Notes under the pieces: generated by a model
Databases searched by the model: none
Told to the model about the DNA's origin: nothing
Seen by the model: the letters and a program-made list of their open reading frames with translations, nothing else
Program-made: the position numbers and the translations under genes
Shown: in pieces, positions 26,133 through 35,387 of the stretch
Layout of the letters: each line of letters starts with the position of its first letter
How positions within the stretch are numbered: position 1 is the stretch's first letter
DNA from: an uncultured Pseudomonadota bacterium
GTDB lineage: Bacteria > Pseudomonadota > Gammaproteobacteria > Burkholderiales > Rhodocyclaceae
Assembly: GCA_946479855.1 (NCBI GenBank)
Contig: CAMLHL010000015.1
Coordinates: forward strand, 1-45,061
Length of the DNA stretch: 45,061 nucleotides
Reading direction: 5' to 3'

Positions 26133-27251
26133 TCAGGCAGATGCGATATGCGGCAGGGCCAGATATTCCTTGGAATTCATCTCGGTCAATCGGCTGACCG
26201 TCCGGGTGAATTCACCCGCCTGCGTCCCCTCAGTATAGAGGGCTTCGGCAGCGCAGTCGGCAGTGGCGATCAACTTGACCTTGTGATCGTAGAAAACATC
26301 GACCAGCCAGGTGAAACGCCGCGCCTCGGAGGCCTGGTGTCGGGTCATCGCGGGGATGTGGGAGAGCAGCACGGTATGGTAGCCGCGGGCAATTTCGAGA
26401 TAGTCGTTCTGCGAGCGCGGACCGCCGCACAGGGTCCGGAAATCGAACCAGATGACGCCGTGGCCGCGGCGCACGGTGTCGATGTTGCGGCCAAGCACTT
26501 CGATATGCCCCCCTTTCTTGCCCTCCTCGCCCGCCACCATGCGGAAGTAGTCGAGCATCTTCTTCTCGGCTACCGCATCGGCGGGGTGATGGTAGATTTC
26601 GACCTGCTCCAGCGCCCGCAAACGGTAGTCGACCCCGGAATCGACCTCGAAGACATCGAGGTTCTTGTTGAGCAGGGCAATGGTCGGCAGGAAGCTCTCG
26701 CGGTGGAGGCCGTTCGGGTAAAGCTGGTCCGGCGGGTAGTTGGAGGTCATCACGATAATGACGCCATGTCCAAACAGGGCATTCATCAGGCGGCCGAGAA
26801 TCATCGCGTCGGCAATATCGGAGACGTGGAATTCGTCGAAGCAGAGCAAGCGCACCTGCCGGGCAATCTGTTCGGCGACCTTGAGGACCGGGTCGGGTTC
26901 GCCCTTGTATTGTTCCAGATCGCGATGAATCTGCTGCATGAAGGCGTGGAAGTGGATGCGCTTCTTGCGGCGATAGGGGACCGAGTCGTAAAAACAGTCC
27001 ATCAGGAAGCTCTTGCCGCGCCCGACACCGCCCCAGAAATACACCCCCTTGGGCGGCTTGGGTGGCGCCAGCAGACGCTTCAGCGTACTGCTGCGGTCAA
27101 CCTTGAAAAAGAGCAAATTCGTATAGAGCGCCTGCAGCGCATTTGCCGCTGCCATCTGGGCAGCATCGGCGACATAGCCGCGGGCATCGAGCAGGTTCTT
27201 GTAAGCGTCGAGCATGCCCTGGGCGGCAACGTTCAATTTCTTATGGGGCAT
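26133..27251 (-). CDS. zapE: Cell division protein ZapE (AFG1-like ATPase)
   Basis: P-loop ATPase of the AFG1/LACE1 family. In E. coli ZapE associates with the division ring and destabilises FtsZ polymers under stress or low oxygen. 372 residues, the normal length. Walker A GGVGRGKS (about 70-77), Walker B LLCFDEFHVSDIADA (about 134-148), the sensor region IIVMTSNYPPDQLYPNGL and the C-terminal DVFYDHKVKL are all intact. It heads a minus-strand set with the secretin-like and small membrane-protein genes, separated from lpdA by a terminator, so it needs its own promoter in the short gap at 27252-27292. Confidence 0.95.
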   Translation of the reverse strand: MPHKKLNVAAQGMLDAYKNLLDARGYVADAAQMAAANALQALYTNLLFFKVDRSSTLKRLLAPPKPPKGVYFWGGVGRGKSFLMDCFYDSVPYRRKKRIHFHAFMQQIHRDLEQYKGEPDPVLKVAEQIARQVRLLCFDEFHVSDIADAMILGRLMNALFGHGVIIVMTSNYPPDQLYPNGLHRESFLPTIALLNKNLDVFEVDSGVDYRLRALEQVEIYHHPADAVAEKKMLDYFRMVAGEEGKKGGHIEVLGRNIDTVRRGHGVIWFDFRTLCGGPRSQNDYLEIARGYHTVLLSHIPAMTRHQASEARRFTWLVDVFYDHKVKLIATADCAAEALYTEGTQAGEFTRTVSRLTEMNSKEYLALPHIASA

Positions 27252-27292
27252 TGTTGCGGGGTTCTGCGTTGGGAAAGATCGTATTCTCGCAA

Positions 27293-27325
27293 ATAAAAAA
27301 GGCGGGTGCGTAATCGCAACCCGCC
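27293..27325 (-). terminator. Intrinsic terminator after lpdA (end of suc operon)
   Basis: GGCGGGT-GCG pairs with CGC-ACCCGCC, one bulged A, 4-nt loop (27301-27325). On the minus strand it is followed directly by TTTTTTATTT. It lies 22 bp past the lpdA stop. Confidence 0.9.
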
Positions 27326-27347
27326 CTGATGGCTTGCCGAGGCTTGC

Positions 27348-28772
27348 TTAGAAGTGCAGCGGACGCTTGTCGCAGGCCAGCGCCGCTTCATGCACCGCTT
27401 CCGACAGTGTCGGGTGAGCATGGCAGATGCGGGCCAGATCTTCGGAAGCACCACCGAATTCCATGGCCACGACGGCTTCGGAAATCAGTTCGGAGGCATT
27501 GGCACCGATGATGTGCACGCCGAGGATGCGGTCGGTCTGCGCGCAGGCCAGCATCTTGACGAAGCCGGAGGTGTCGCCCATGCCCAGCGCCCGGCCGTTG
27601 GCCAGGAACGGGATCTTGCCGACCTTGTAGGCAATGCCATCGGCCTTCAGTTGCTGCTCGGTCTTGCCGACCCAGGCGATTTCCGGCGCGGTGTAGATAA
27701 CCCAAGGAATGGTGTCGAAGTTGCAGTGACCGGCCTGGCCGGCCATCAGCTCGGCGACCATGACAGCCTCTTCCATCGCTTTGTGGGCCAGCATCGGGCC
27801 GCGTACGACGTCGCCAACCGCCCAGACACCCGGCAGGTTGGTCTGGCAGTGGCCGTCGACTTCGACGAAGCCGCGGGCATCCAGCTTGAGGCCGACGGCT
27901 TCGGCGTTCAGGCCATCCGTATTCGGGATGCGGCCGATGGAGACGATCAGGCGATCGGCATCCAGCTTCTGGTCCTTGCCGTCCTTGTCGGTGTAGGCGA
28001 TCGAGACCCCCTTCTTGGTCGTCTTGATGTCACCGATCTTGACGCCGGTCTGGATGTTCAGGCCCTGCTTGGCGAACAGCTTGGCGGCTTCCTTGGCGAC
28101 ATCCTGATCGGCGACAGCCAGGAAATCCGGCATGGCTTCGAGAATGGTCACTTCGGCACCGACGCGACGCCAGACCGAGCCCATTTCCAGGCCGATGACG
28201 CCAGCGCCAATGATGGCCAGCTTCTTGGGCACGGATTCCTGGTCCAGGGCACCTTCGTTATCCATGACAATCTTGTTGTCGACCGGCACGTTCGGCAGGT
28301 GACGGGCCTTCGAACCGGTAGCGACGATGACCTGTTTGGCCAGTACTTCCTCGGCGCCAATCTTGACCTTCCACAGGTCGCCTTCCTTGCCGACGAAGGA
28401 GCCGTGGCCGGGCAGCATGGTGACTTTGTTCTTCTTGAACAGGCCCTTGATGCCGGCGGTCAGCTGGGTAACGACGGTATCCTTGCGGCCCTTCATCACC
28501 GGCACGTCGATCGTTGCCTTGCCGACCTTGATGCCCTGGGCCTCGAAGCTGTGACCGGCCTCTTCGAACAGGTGCGAGGTGTGCAGCAGGGCCTTGGACG
28601 GAATGCAGCCGACGTTCAGGCAGGTACCGCCGAGACGCGGTTCGCCCTTGGGGTCGGCATAGGGATTGGATTCGCAGCAGGCAGCGGAGAAGCCGAGCTG
28701 GGCGGCACGGATGGCCGCGACATAGCCGCCGGGGCCACCACCGATGACGAGCACGTCAAATTGCTTGGACAT
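27348..28772 (-). CDS. lpdA: Dihydrolipoyl dehydrogenase (E3) of 2-oxoglutarate dehydrogenase
   Basis: Flavoenzyme reoxidising the lipoyl arm of E2 with NAD+. 474 residues: FAD site [12 protein letters not shown] (9-20), redox-active disulfide Cys51/Cys56 in [16 protein letters not shown]-binding [14 protein letters not shown], the second FAD motif GVWAVGDVV, and the catalytic dyad His453/Glu458 near the C-terminus (AHPTLSE). The third gene of the suc set, 74 bp after sucB with a hairpin in that gap. It may also serve other lipoyl complexes (pyruvate dehydrogenase, glycine cleavage) if no second copy exists. Confidence 0.97.
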   Translation of the reverse strand: MSKQFDVLVIGGGPGGYVAAIRAAQLGFSAACCESNPYADPKGEPRLGGTCLNVGCIPSKALLHTSHLFEEAGHSFEAQGIKVGKATIDVPVMKGRKDTVVTQLTAGIKGLFKKNKVTMLPGHGSFVGKEGDLWKVKIGAEEVLAKQVIVATGSKARHLPNVPVDNKIVMDNEGALDQESVPKKLAIIGAGVIGLEMGSVWRRVGAEVTILEAMPDFLAVADQDVAKEAAKLFAKQGLNIQTGVKIGDIKTTKKGVSIAYTDKDGKDQKLDADRLIVSIGRIPNTDGLNAEAVGLKLDARGFVEVDGHCQTNLPGVWAVGDVVRGPMLAHKAMEEAVMVAELMAGQAGHCNFDTIPWVIYTAPEIAWVGKTEQQLKADGIAYKVGKIPFLANGRALGMGDTSGFVKMLACAQTDRILGVHIIGANASELISEAVVAMEFGGASEDLARICHAHPTLSEAVHEAALACDKRPLHF

Positions 28773-28803
28773 GATTCAACCTTTCGATATTCAGATGTGC
28801 AAA

Positions 28804-28832
28804 GCGCCAGCGCCCTGATGGGACACTGGCGC
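28804..28832 (-). other. Hairpin in the sucB-lpdA intergenic gap
   Basis: GCGCCAG (28804-28810) pairs with CTGGCGC (28826-28832), with a possible inner CCC/GGG pairing. There is no T-run, so it is more likely an mRNA processing or stability element that sets E3 level against E1/E2 than a terminator. Confidence 0.5.
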
Positions 28833-28846
28833 CCAAGCGACGTCGA

Positions 28847-30073
28847 TTAGACGCCGAGCAGCAGGCGGGACGGATCTTCCAGCGCTTCCTTCATGGTCAC
28901 CAGACCGAGGACGGCTTCGCGGCCGTCGATGATGCGGTGGTCGTAGGACATGGCCAGATAGTTGATCGGACGAACGACGACCTGACCGTTTTCAACCACG
29001 GCGCGGTCCTTGGTGGCATGGATGCCGAGGATCGCCGATTGCGGCGGGTTGATGATCGGGGTAGACATCATCGAGCCGAAGATGCCGCCGTTGGAGATTG
29101 AGAAAGTGCCGCCGGTCAGGTCTTCGATGGACAGCTTGCCATCCTTGGCCTTGGCGCCGAATTCGGCGATCTTCTTCTCGATTTCGGCGATGCTCATCTG
29201 GTCGGCATTGCGGATGATCGGCACGACCAGGCCGCGCGGCGAACCGACGGCAATACCGATATCGATGTAGCCGTGATAGACGATGTCATTTCCATCGACC
29301 GAGGCGTTGAGGATCGGGAACTTCTGCAGGGCGGCACAGGCAGCCTTGACGAAGAAGCCCATGAAGCCGAGGCGCACGCCGTGCGTCTTTTCGAACTTCT
29401 CGCCATACTGCTTGCGCAGGGCCATGACCGGAGCCATGTTCACTTCGTTGAAGGTGGTCAGGATCGCATTGCTCGACTGCGATTCGAGCAGGCGCTCGGC
29501 GATCCGCGCCCGCAAACGGGACATCGGGACGCGCTGTTCGGTGCGATCGCCAAGAGCGATTTCGACGGCGGGTGCCGGCAGGGCGGCCTTGGCCGCGGCC
29601 GGTGCAGCAACCGGGCCAGCCTTCGGCGCAGCGGCAACGGCATCTTCCTTGGTGACGCGACCGCCACGGCCGGAACCGGCGACGTCAGCGGCAGCAATCC
29701 CCTTTTCATCGAGGATCTTGCGGGCCGACGGGCTGGCCGTGCCGGCCGGAGCGGCAGCCGCAACGACCGGAGCCGGTGCAGCGGCGGCGGCCTTCGGCGC
29801 TTCCGCGGCCGGGGCAGCGGCCCCCGCCTTGGCTTCGGTATCGATGCGGGCGATCAGTTCGCCGGAAACGACGGTTTCGCCGTCGCCCTTGACGATTTCG
29901 ACCAGCACGCCGGCACCCGGCGACGGCACTTCAAGAACGACCTTGTCGGTTTCGATATCAATGAGGATTTCATCGCGGGCAACGGCTTCGCCGACCTTCT
30001 TTTTCCAGGAAGCCAGCGTGCCTTCGGCCACGGACTCGGACAGTTGCGGAACTTGAACTTCGATAATGCTCAT
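28847..30073 (-). CDS. sucB: 2-oxoglutarate dehydrogenase E2 (dihydrolipoyl succinyltransferase)
   Basis: Core of the 2-oxoglutarate dehydrogenase complex, transferring succinyl groups to CoA. 408 residues: one lipoyl domain with the lipoylated Lys44 in [18 protein letters not shown] context, an Ala/Pro-rich flexible linker (about 78-112), an E3/E1-binding domain (about 114-150, [10 protein letters not shown] and [11 protein letters not shown]), a second linker, and the catalytic domain ending with [12 protein letters not shown] (His379, Asp383). It lies 24 bp after sucA with a GGAG ribosome site. A single lipoyl domain is the norm for SucB and separates it from multi-lipoyl AceF. Confidence 0.97.
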   Translation of the reverse strand: MSIIEVQVPQLSESVAEGTLASWKKKVGEAVARDEILIDIETDKVVLEVPSPGAGVLVEIVKGDGETVVSGELIARIDTEAKAGAAAPAAEAPKAAAAAPAPVVAAAAPAGTASPSARKILDEKGIAAADVAGSGRGGRVTKEDAVAAAPKAGPVAAPAAAKAALPAPAVEIALGDRTEQRVPMSRLRARIAERLLESQSSNAILTTFNEVNMAPVMALRKQYGEKFEKTHGVRLGFMGFFVKAACAALQKFPILNASVDGNDIVYHGYIDIGIAVGSPRGLVVPIIRNADQMSIAEIEKKIAEFGAKAKDGKLSIEDLTGGTFSISNGGIFGSMMSTPIINPPQSAILGIHATKDRAVVENGQVVVRPINYLAMSYDHRIIDGREAVLGLVTMKEALEDPSRLLLGV

Positions 30074-30097
30074 GGTAACTCCACTCTGCTGTAGTTA

Positions 30098-32935
30098 TCA
30101 GTACTCGATCTTGCCCAGTGCGGACTCGATCAGTGCCTTTTGTTGCTCGTTGTGCTTGGCCAGGTAGCCAACCGCCGGCGACGACGATGCCGGACGGGAA
30201 ACCAGCAGCATCTTCTGCTTGCCGCTGATCTGCGAATCGAGATGGTGACGCGAAGCGATCCAGTACCAGGCGCCCTGGTTGCGCGGCTCTTCCTGACACC
30301 AGACGATTTCGGTGGCCTTCGGATACTTGGCCAGCTCCTTCTCGAGCGAATCCTTCGGGAAGGGATACAGCTGTTCCAGGCGAACGATGGCAATATCGTT
30401 GATCTTCTTTTCGCGACGCGCGTTCAGCAGGTCGTAGTAAACCTTGCCGGAGCAGAGGATCACGCGCTTGACCTTCTTGGCATCGAGTTCGTCGATTTCA
30501 CCGATGACGCGCTGGAACTCGCCATTGGCCAGATCCTCGAGCGTCGAACAGGCATCCTTGTGGCGCAGCAGCGACTTCGGCGACATGACGATCAGCGGCT
30601 TGCGCTGCATGCGAACGCCCTGACGGCGCAGCATGTGGAAGACCTGGGCGGCGTTGGACGGTACGCAGACTTCCATGTTCATCTCGGCACAGGCCTGCAT
30701 GTAGCGTTCGAGGCGAGCCGACGAGTGTTCCGGACCCTGGCCTTCGTAGCCGTGCGGCAACAGCATGACCAGACCGCAGGCACGGCCCCATTTGGCTTCG
30801 CCGGAGGAAATGAACTGGTCGATGACGACCTGGGCGCCGTTGGCGAAGTCACCAAACTGGCCTTCCCAGATCACCAGCTCATACGGATTGGCCGACGCGT
30901 AACCATAATCAAAAGCCAGCACGGCCTCTTCGGAGAGTACGGAATCGTAGCACTGGAAGGCGGCCTGCTTTTCCTGCAGGTTCTTCAGCGGATAGTAAGT
31001 ACCCTCGTCCCAGCTCGTCCGATTTTGATCGTGGAAAGCCGCGTGACGATGGAAGAAGGTGCCGCGACCGACGTCTTCACCGGAAATGCGCACGCCGTAG
31101 CCGGACACCAGCAGCGAGGCGTAGGCCAGATTCTCGGCCATGCCCCAGTCGACCGGCAGCTTGCCATCGCCCATGGCGGCACGATCCTCGACGATCTTCT
31201 TGACGCGGGAGTGCAGCGAGTAGCCTTCCGGGAAGGTGGTCAGCGCCTTGGCCAGGCGTTTCAGTTCCTTCATCGGCACCGTCGTGTCGCAGGTCTCGAT
31301 GTAGCTCTTGGTCAGGAACGGCGTCCAGTCGATGGTCATGGGGTGCTTGTAACCAGCCAGCACCGGGTTGTACAGCAGCTCGCCCTTGTCGAGGTGTTCG
31401 CGGTACTGGGCGATCATCTGATCCGGGCCGTCGGCCGGCAGCACGCCTTCGGCGATCAGCTTGTCGCCGTAGACCTTGCGGGTACCCGGGTGCTTGCTGA
31501 TGATCTTGTACATCAGCGGCTGGGTGACCATCGGTTCGTCCTGCTCGTTGTGGCCGAGCTTGCGGAAGCAGATGATGTCGACGACCACATCCTTCTTGAA
31601 CTGCTGGCGGAATTCGATGGCCAGCTGGGTGACCAGCGCCACGGCTTCCGGATCGTCACCATTGACGTGGAAGATCGGGGCATCGGCCATCTTGAAGATG
31701 TCGGTGCAATAGTGACCGGAGCGGTAGTCGCGCGGATCACTGGTGGTGAAGCCGATCTGGTTGTTCACGACGATGTGCAGCGTGCCGCCCGTGCCGTAGC
31801 CGCGGGTCTGCGCAAAGTTGAGCATTTCCTGGTTGACGCCCTGGCCGGCGACAGCCGAGTCGCCATGCACGACTACCGGCAGCACCTTGGCCTTGCCATC
31901 CTCGCCGCGCCGGACCTGGCGGGCATAGACCGAGCCTTCGACCACCGGGTTGACGATTTCGAGGTGCGACGGGTTGAATGCCAGCGTCAGGTGGCAGGGG
32001 CCTCCCGGGGTGGACACGTCGGACGAGAAGCCCATGTGGTACTTGACGTCGCCGGCCGACAGATCGCTCTTCTTCTTGCCTTCGAATTCGGCGAACAGCA
32101 TCGACGGCGCCTTGCCCAGCGTATTGACCAGCACGTTGAGGCGGCCACGGTGGGCCATGCCGATCACGACTTCATCGATACCCAGCTTGCCACCGGTGCG
32201 GATGGCTTCGTCCATGGAGACGATCAGCGACTCGCCACCCTCCAGCGAGAAACGCTTCTGGCCGACATAGCGGGTATGCAGATAACGTTCCAGCGTCTCC
32301 GCTGCGGTCAACCGCTCCAGCAGACGTTTTTTCTGGTCGGCGTTGTAGGTCGGACGCGAACGGATGCTTTCCAGGCGCTCTTGCAGCCAGCCTTTCTCGT
32401 TGTAGTCGGACATGTACATGTATTCGACACCGATGGTGCCGCAGTACGTCTGCTTCAGGGTCTCGAGAATGTCGCCCAGCTTGGCGGTTTCCGGCAGGCC
32501 CTTCAGGGAGCCAACACTAAAGGTCTGGTTCAGATCGGCGTCGGAAAAACCGTAGAACGACGGTTCCAGCTCATCGATCTTCGGTCGCGGCAAGCGCTTG
32601 AGCGGATCGAGTTCGGCCCAGCGGGTGCCGAGCGAACGATAGGCAGTGACCAGCTGGCCAACTGCCGACTGCTTGCGGTTGTCGCCAGCGGCAACCGTTG
32701 CGACCGGACGGAACCCCCCCTCCTTGGCCAGCGCGGCGAAAGCCGAGATGACCGGGGCGTGGGCCACGTCGCGAGCCACGAAACCGGGCATCTGTGCCAG
32801 GCGGTCGAAATAATCGCGCCACTCGGCCGGCACCGAGGTCGGGTCGTTGAGGTAGTTTTCATAGAGCTCTTCGACAAAAGGCGCATTGCCACCAAAATAC
32901 AATGTGCTGTCAAAGAGTTGATTCATCTTAGTCAT
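30098..32935 (-). CDS. sucA: 2-oxoglutarate dehydrogenase E1 (thiamine-diphosphate)
   Basis: Decarboxylates 2-oxoglutarate and succinylates the E2 lipoyl group. 945 residues from ATG 32935, chosen because GAGGGG lies 6 nt upstream; ATG at 32941 would sit directly on that site. Landmarks: N-terminal YLNDPTSVPAEWRDYF, GMAHRGRLNVLVN, HGDSAVAGQGVNQE, the TPP/Mg region, RKLGHNEQDEPMVTQPLMY and the C-terminal LVMLLPHGYEGQGPEHSSAR. First gene of sucA-sucB-lpdA; a terminator separates it from gltA, so it should have its own promoter in the 105-bp gap or depend on read-through. Confidence 0.97.
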   Translation of the reverse strand: MTKMNQLFDSTLYFGGNAPFVEELYENYLNDPTSVPAEWRDYFDRLAQMPGFVARDVAHAPVISAFAALAKEGGFRPVATVAAGDNRKQSAVGQLVTAYRSLGTRWAELDPLKRLPRPKIDELEPSFYGFSDADLNQTFSVGSLKGLPETAKLGDILETLKQTYCGTIGVEYMYMSDYNEKGWLQERLESIRSRPTYNADQKKRLLERLTAAETLERYLHTRYVGQKRFSLEGGESLIVSMDEAIRTGGKLGIDEVVIGMAHRGRLNVLVNTLGKAPSMLFAEFEGKKKSDLSAGDVKYHMGFSSDVSTPGGPCHLTLAFNPSHLEIVNPVVEGSVYARQVRRGEDGKAKVLPVVVHGDSAVAGQGVNQEMLNFAQTRGYGTGGTLHIVVNNQIGFTTSDPRDYRSGHYCTDIFKMADAPIFHVNGDDPEAVALVTQLAIEFRQQFKKDVVVDIICFRKLGHNEQDEPMVTQPLMYKIISKHPGTRKVYGDKLIAEGVLPADGPDQMIAQYREHLDKGELLYNPVLAGYKHPMTIDWTPFLTKSYIETCDTTVPMKELKRLAKALTTFPEGYSLHSRVKKIVEDRAAMGDGKLPVDWGMAENLAYASLLVSGYGVRISGEDVGRGTFFHRHAAFHDQNRTSWDEGTYYPLKNLQEKQAAFQCYDSVLSEEAVLAFDYGYASANPYELVIWEGQFGDFANGAQVVIDQFISSGEAKWGRACGLVMLLPHGYEGQGPEHSSARLERYMQACAEMNMEVCVPSNAAQVFHMLRRQGVRMQRKPLIVMSPKSLLRHKDACSTLEDLANGEFQRVIGEIDELDAKKVKRVILCSGKVYYDLLNARREKKINDIAIVRLEQLYPFPKDSLEKELAKYPKATEIVWCQEEPRNQGAWYWIASRHHLDSQISGKQKMLLVSRPASSSPAVGYLAKHNEQQKALIESALGKIEY

Positions 32936-32976
32936 GGGCATCCCCTCTAGGGTATTTTTTCCACTATTGCTGCGGG

Positions 32977-33000
32977 CTGCGGAGCCACTAAACTCCGCAG
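32977..33000 (-). other. Second hairpin in the gltA-sucA gap
   Basis: CTGCGGAG pairs with CTCCGCAG over 8 bp with an 8-nt loop. It follows the gltA terminator and precedes sucA by about 40 bp, so in read-through or a sucA leader it could fold close to the ribosome site. Confidence 0.55.
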
Positions 33001-33002
33001 GT

Positions 33003-33029
33003 AAAAAAAGGGCGGCCACACGGCCGCCC
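33003..33029 (-). terminator. Intrinsic terminator after gltA
   Basis: GGGCGGCC/GGCCGCCC stem of 8 bp with a 4-nt ACAC loop (33010-33029), followed on the minus strand by seven T residues. It lies 12 bp past the gltA stop. Confidence 0.92.
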
Positions 33030-33040
33030 AGTTTTCTCTT

Positions 33041-34339
33041 TTAGCCGCGTTGGGCGAGCGGTACAACATCGCGCTTGGCTGCGCCGATGTACAACTGACG
33101 CGGGCGACCGATCTTGTATTCCGGATCGGTGATCATTTCTTCCCACTGCGTCATCCAGCCAACCGTGCGGGCCAGCGCGAAGATGCAGGTGAACATTTCG
33201 GTCGGGATGCCGATCGCCTTCTGGACGATGCCGGAGTAGAAATCGACGTTCGGGTAGAGCTTCTTCTCGACGAAGTACGGATCTTCCAGAGCGATCTTTT
33301 CCAGTTCCATCGCCAGCTTGAACAGCCGGTCATTCTGCAGGCCCAGTTCAGCCAGCACATCGCCACAGACCTTGCGCATCAGCTTGGCACGCGGATCGAA
33401 GTTCTTGTAGACGCGGTGACCGAAACCCATCAGCTTGAAGGAATCGTTCTTGTCCTTGGCACGGTTGATGTACTCGCCGACGCGGGATACGTCGCCGATT
33501 TCTTCCAGCATCTGCAGGCAGGCTTCGTTCGCACCACCATGCGCCGGGCCCCACAGACAGGCGATACCGGCAGCAATACAGGCGAACGGGTTGGCACCGG
33601 AAGAACCGGCCAGACGGACGGTCGAGGTCGAAGCGTTCTGCTCGTGATCGGCGTGCAGCGTGAAGATGGTGTCCAGGGCGTTGACCAGCACCGGGTTCGG
33701 CACGTACTTCTCGCACGGGTTGCCGAACATCATGCGCATGAAGTTGGCGGTGTAGTCCAGCTCGTTGTCCGGGTACATGAACGGCGCGCCGGTGTTGTAC
33801 TTGTAGGCCATGGCGACGATGGTCGGCATCTTGGCAACCAGCCGGTTGAAGCTGATGTTGCGGTGCTCGACGTCGGAGAAGTCCATCGCATCGTGGTAGA
33901 AAGCGGACAGGGCGCCAACCACGCCAGTCATGACGGCCATCGGGTGGGCGTCGCGACGGAAACCGGAGTAGAACTTGGTCAGCTGCTCATGCACCATCGT
34001 GTGCTTCTTGATGGTGCTTTCGAAGTCGGTCTTCTGCTTGGCGTTCGGCAGCTCGCCGTTCTTCAGCAGGTAGGTCACTTCGAGGAAGTTGCAGTTTTCA
34101 GCCAGTTGCTCGATCGGGTAACCGCGATAGAGGAGCTCGCCCTTGTCACCGTCGATAAAGGTGACCTTGGACTTGCAGCTGGCGGTAGAGAGAAAACCGG
34201 AGTCGTAGGTAAACAGACCGGTCTTGCCACCCAGCGTGCGAATATCGACGCAATCGTTGCCATGCGTCGGGGACATGATCGGAAAATCGACGGGAGCCTG
34301 TCCATCGATTGTCAAAATTGCCTTGCGTTCGGTCGTCAT
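33041..34339 (-). CDS. gltA: Citrate synthase (type II, GltA)
   Basis: Condenses oxaloacetate and acetyl-CoA. 432 residues, the length of hexameric NADH-sensitive Gram-negative enzymes. Active-site segments: [14 protein letters not shown] (substrate His), [14 protein letters not shown] (His and following Arg) and the catalytic Asp region around VDFYSGIV (Asp in PNVDFYSG). N-terminal [13 protein letters not shown] is typical. It lies after sdhE on the same strand with an 83-bp gap holding a promoter (34365-34394), and is closed by a terminator, so it can be made alone or with the sdh transcript. Confidence 0.97.
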   Translation of the reverse strand: MTTERKAILTIDGQAPVDFPIMSPTHGNDCVDIRTLGGKTGLFTYDSGFLSTASCKSKVTFIDGDKGELLYRGYPIEQLAENCNFLEVTYLLKNGELPNAKQKTDFESTIKKHTMVHEQLTKFYSGFRRDAHPMAVMTGVVGALSAFYHDAMDFSDVEHRNISFNRLVAKMPTIVAMAYKYNTGAPFMYPDNELDYTANFMRMMFGNPCEKYVPNPVLVNALDTIFTLHADHEQNASTSTVRLAGSSGANPFACIAAGIACLWGPAHGGANEACLQMLEEIGDVSRVGEYINRAKDKNDSFKLMGFGHRVYKNFDPRAKLMRKVCGDVLAELGLQNDRLFKLAMELEKIALEDPYFVEKKLYPNVDFYSGIVQKAIGIPTEMFTCIFALARTVGWMTQWEEMITDPEYKIGRPRQLYIGAAKRDVVPLAQRG

Positions 34340-34364
34340 GGTGTATTCCCTGTTCAGGTGTTAA

Positions 34365-34394
34365 TTGTTACTACACTGCCAAAAAAGCGGTCAA
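34365..34394 (-). promoter_or_regulatory. Sigma70-type promoter candidate for gltA
   Basis: Minus strand: -35 TTGACC (34394-34389), 18-bp spacer, -10 TAACAA (34370-34365), 26 bp before the ATG. Good -35, moderate -10. Confidence 0.5.
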
Positions 34395-34422
34395 CATTCC
34401 TAATTTAGAACGCAAACCTTAC

Positions 34423-34665
34423 TCAACTCTTACGAATCTTTGCCACGATAGGTGCAAAGCGAGGATCATCGCATTCTGTCTTGCCACTGAGCAAGTACCA
34501 GAGATCGTGATCCTCCATGTCGGCCAGTTCTACGAACGCCTGCTGTTCCTGATCGCTCAGCTGATCGAATCCGGCATCGAGAAAACGCGTCAGCGTGATG
34601 TCGAGTTCGAGCAGGGCACGACGGATACAGCGCCAGCGCAGGCGTTCGTAGTCTATTCGTTCCAT
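34423..34665 (-). CDS. sdhE: Succinate dehydrogenase flavinylation factor SdhE
   Basis: Small helical protein that promotes covalent FAD attachment to SdhA. 80 residues, matching the family (YgfY/Sdh5). It carries IRRALLELD where the family normally has RRG(M/L)xELD, so the Gly of the conserved RGxxE motif is Ala here while the Arg and Glu are kept. The rest (FLDAGFDQLSDQEQQAFVEL, MEDHDLWYLLSG) is typical. Its ATG shares one base with the sdhB stop (TGATG), so it is translated with sdhB. Confidence 0.92.
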   Translation of the reverse strand: MERIDYERLRWRCIRRALLELDITLTRFLDAGFDQLSDQEQQAFVELADMEDHDLWYLLSGKTECDDPRFAPIVAKIRKS

Positions 34666-35375
34666 CAGACGGCGCGACGAACCATCATGTCCTTGATCTT
34701 GCCGATGGCCTTGGTCGGATTCAGGCCCTTCGGACAGACGTCAACACAATTCATGATGGTATGGCAACGGAACAGACGATACGGGTCTTCGAGGTTATCG
34801 AGGCGCTCGTTGGTTGCCTGGTCGCGGGTATCGGCAAGGAAGCGGTAGGCAGCCAGCAAGCCGGCCGGGCCGACGAACTTGTCCGGGTTCCACCAGAACG
34901 ACGGGCAAGCGGTCGAGCAGCAGGCGCACAGGATGCACTCGTAAAGACCATTCAGTTCTTCACGATCTTCCGGCGACTGCAGTCGCTCGCGTTCCGGCGG
35001 CGGATCGTTGTTGATCAGGTAGGGCTTGATCGAGTGATACTGTTTGAAGAACTGGGTCATATCGACGATCAGGTCGCGGATGACCGGCAGACCGGGCAGC
35101 GGGCGCAACACGATCGGCTGCTTCAGGCTGTCGATATCGGTCAGACAGGCCAGACCATTCTTGCCGTTGATGTTCATGGCATCGGAACCACAAACACCCT
35201 CGCGGCAGGAGCGACGGTAGGAAATCGCGTCGTCCTTGGCCTTCAGCTTGGTCAGCGCGTCCAGCAGCTTGCGGTCGGTCGGTTCGAGCTCGACCGAGAT
35301 GTCCTGCATGTACGGCGCGTCGTCCTTGTCCGGATCGTAGCGGTAGATACTGAATTGAACCATGCGTTTGCTCAT
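34665..35375 (-). CDS. sdhB: Succinate dehydrogenase iron-sulfur subunit
   Basis: Electron-transfer subunit of complex II. 236 residues with all three clusters: [2Fe-2S] from Cys57, Cys62, Cys77 and Asp65 (the Asp ligand as in E. coli), [4Fe-4S] from Cys147/150/153 with Cys214, and [3Fe-4S] from Cys157, Cys204 and Cys210. The quinone-site SFWW motif follows Cys157. It starts 12 bp after sdhA and abuts sdhE. Confidence 0.97.
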   Translation of the reverse strand: MSKRMVQFSIYRYDPDKDDAPYMQDISVELEPTDRKLLDALTKLKAKDDAISYRRSCREGVCGSDAMNINGKNGLACLTDIDSLKQPIVLRPLPGLPVIRDLIVDMTQFFKQYHSIKPYLINNDPPPERERLQSPEDREELNGLYECILCACCSTACPSFWWNPDKFVGPAGLLAAYRFLADTRDQATNERLDNLEDPYRLFRCHTIMNCVDVCPKGLNPTKAIGKIKDMMVRRAV

Positions 35376-35387
35376 TCTGGACTCCGA

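Noticed and set aside
30140..32950. 936-codon open frame antisense to sucA
   Set aside because: Shadow of high-GC codon usage; low-complexity His/Asp/Gln-rich translation with no family features, while sucA on the other strand is certain.
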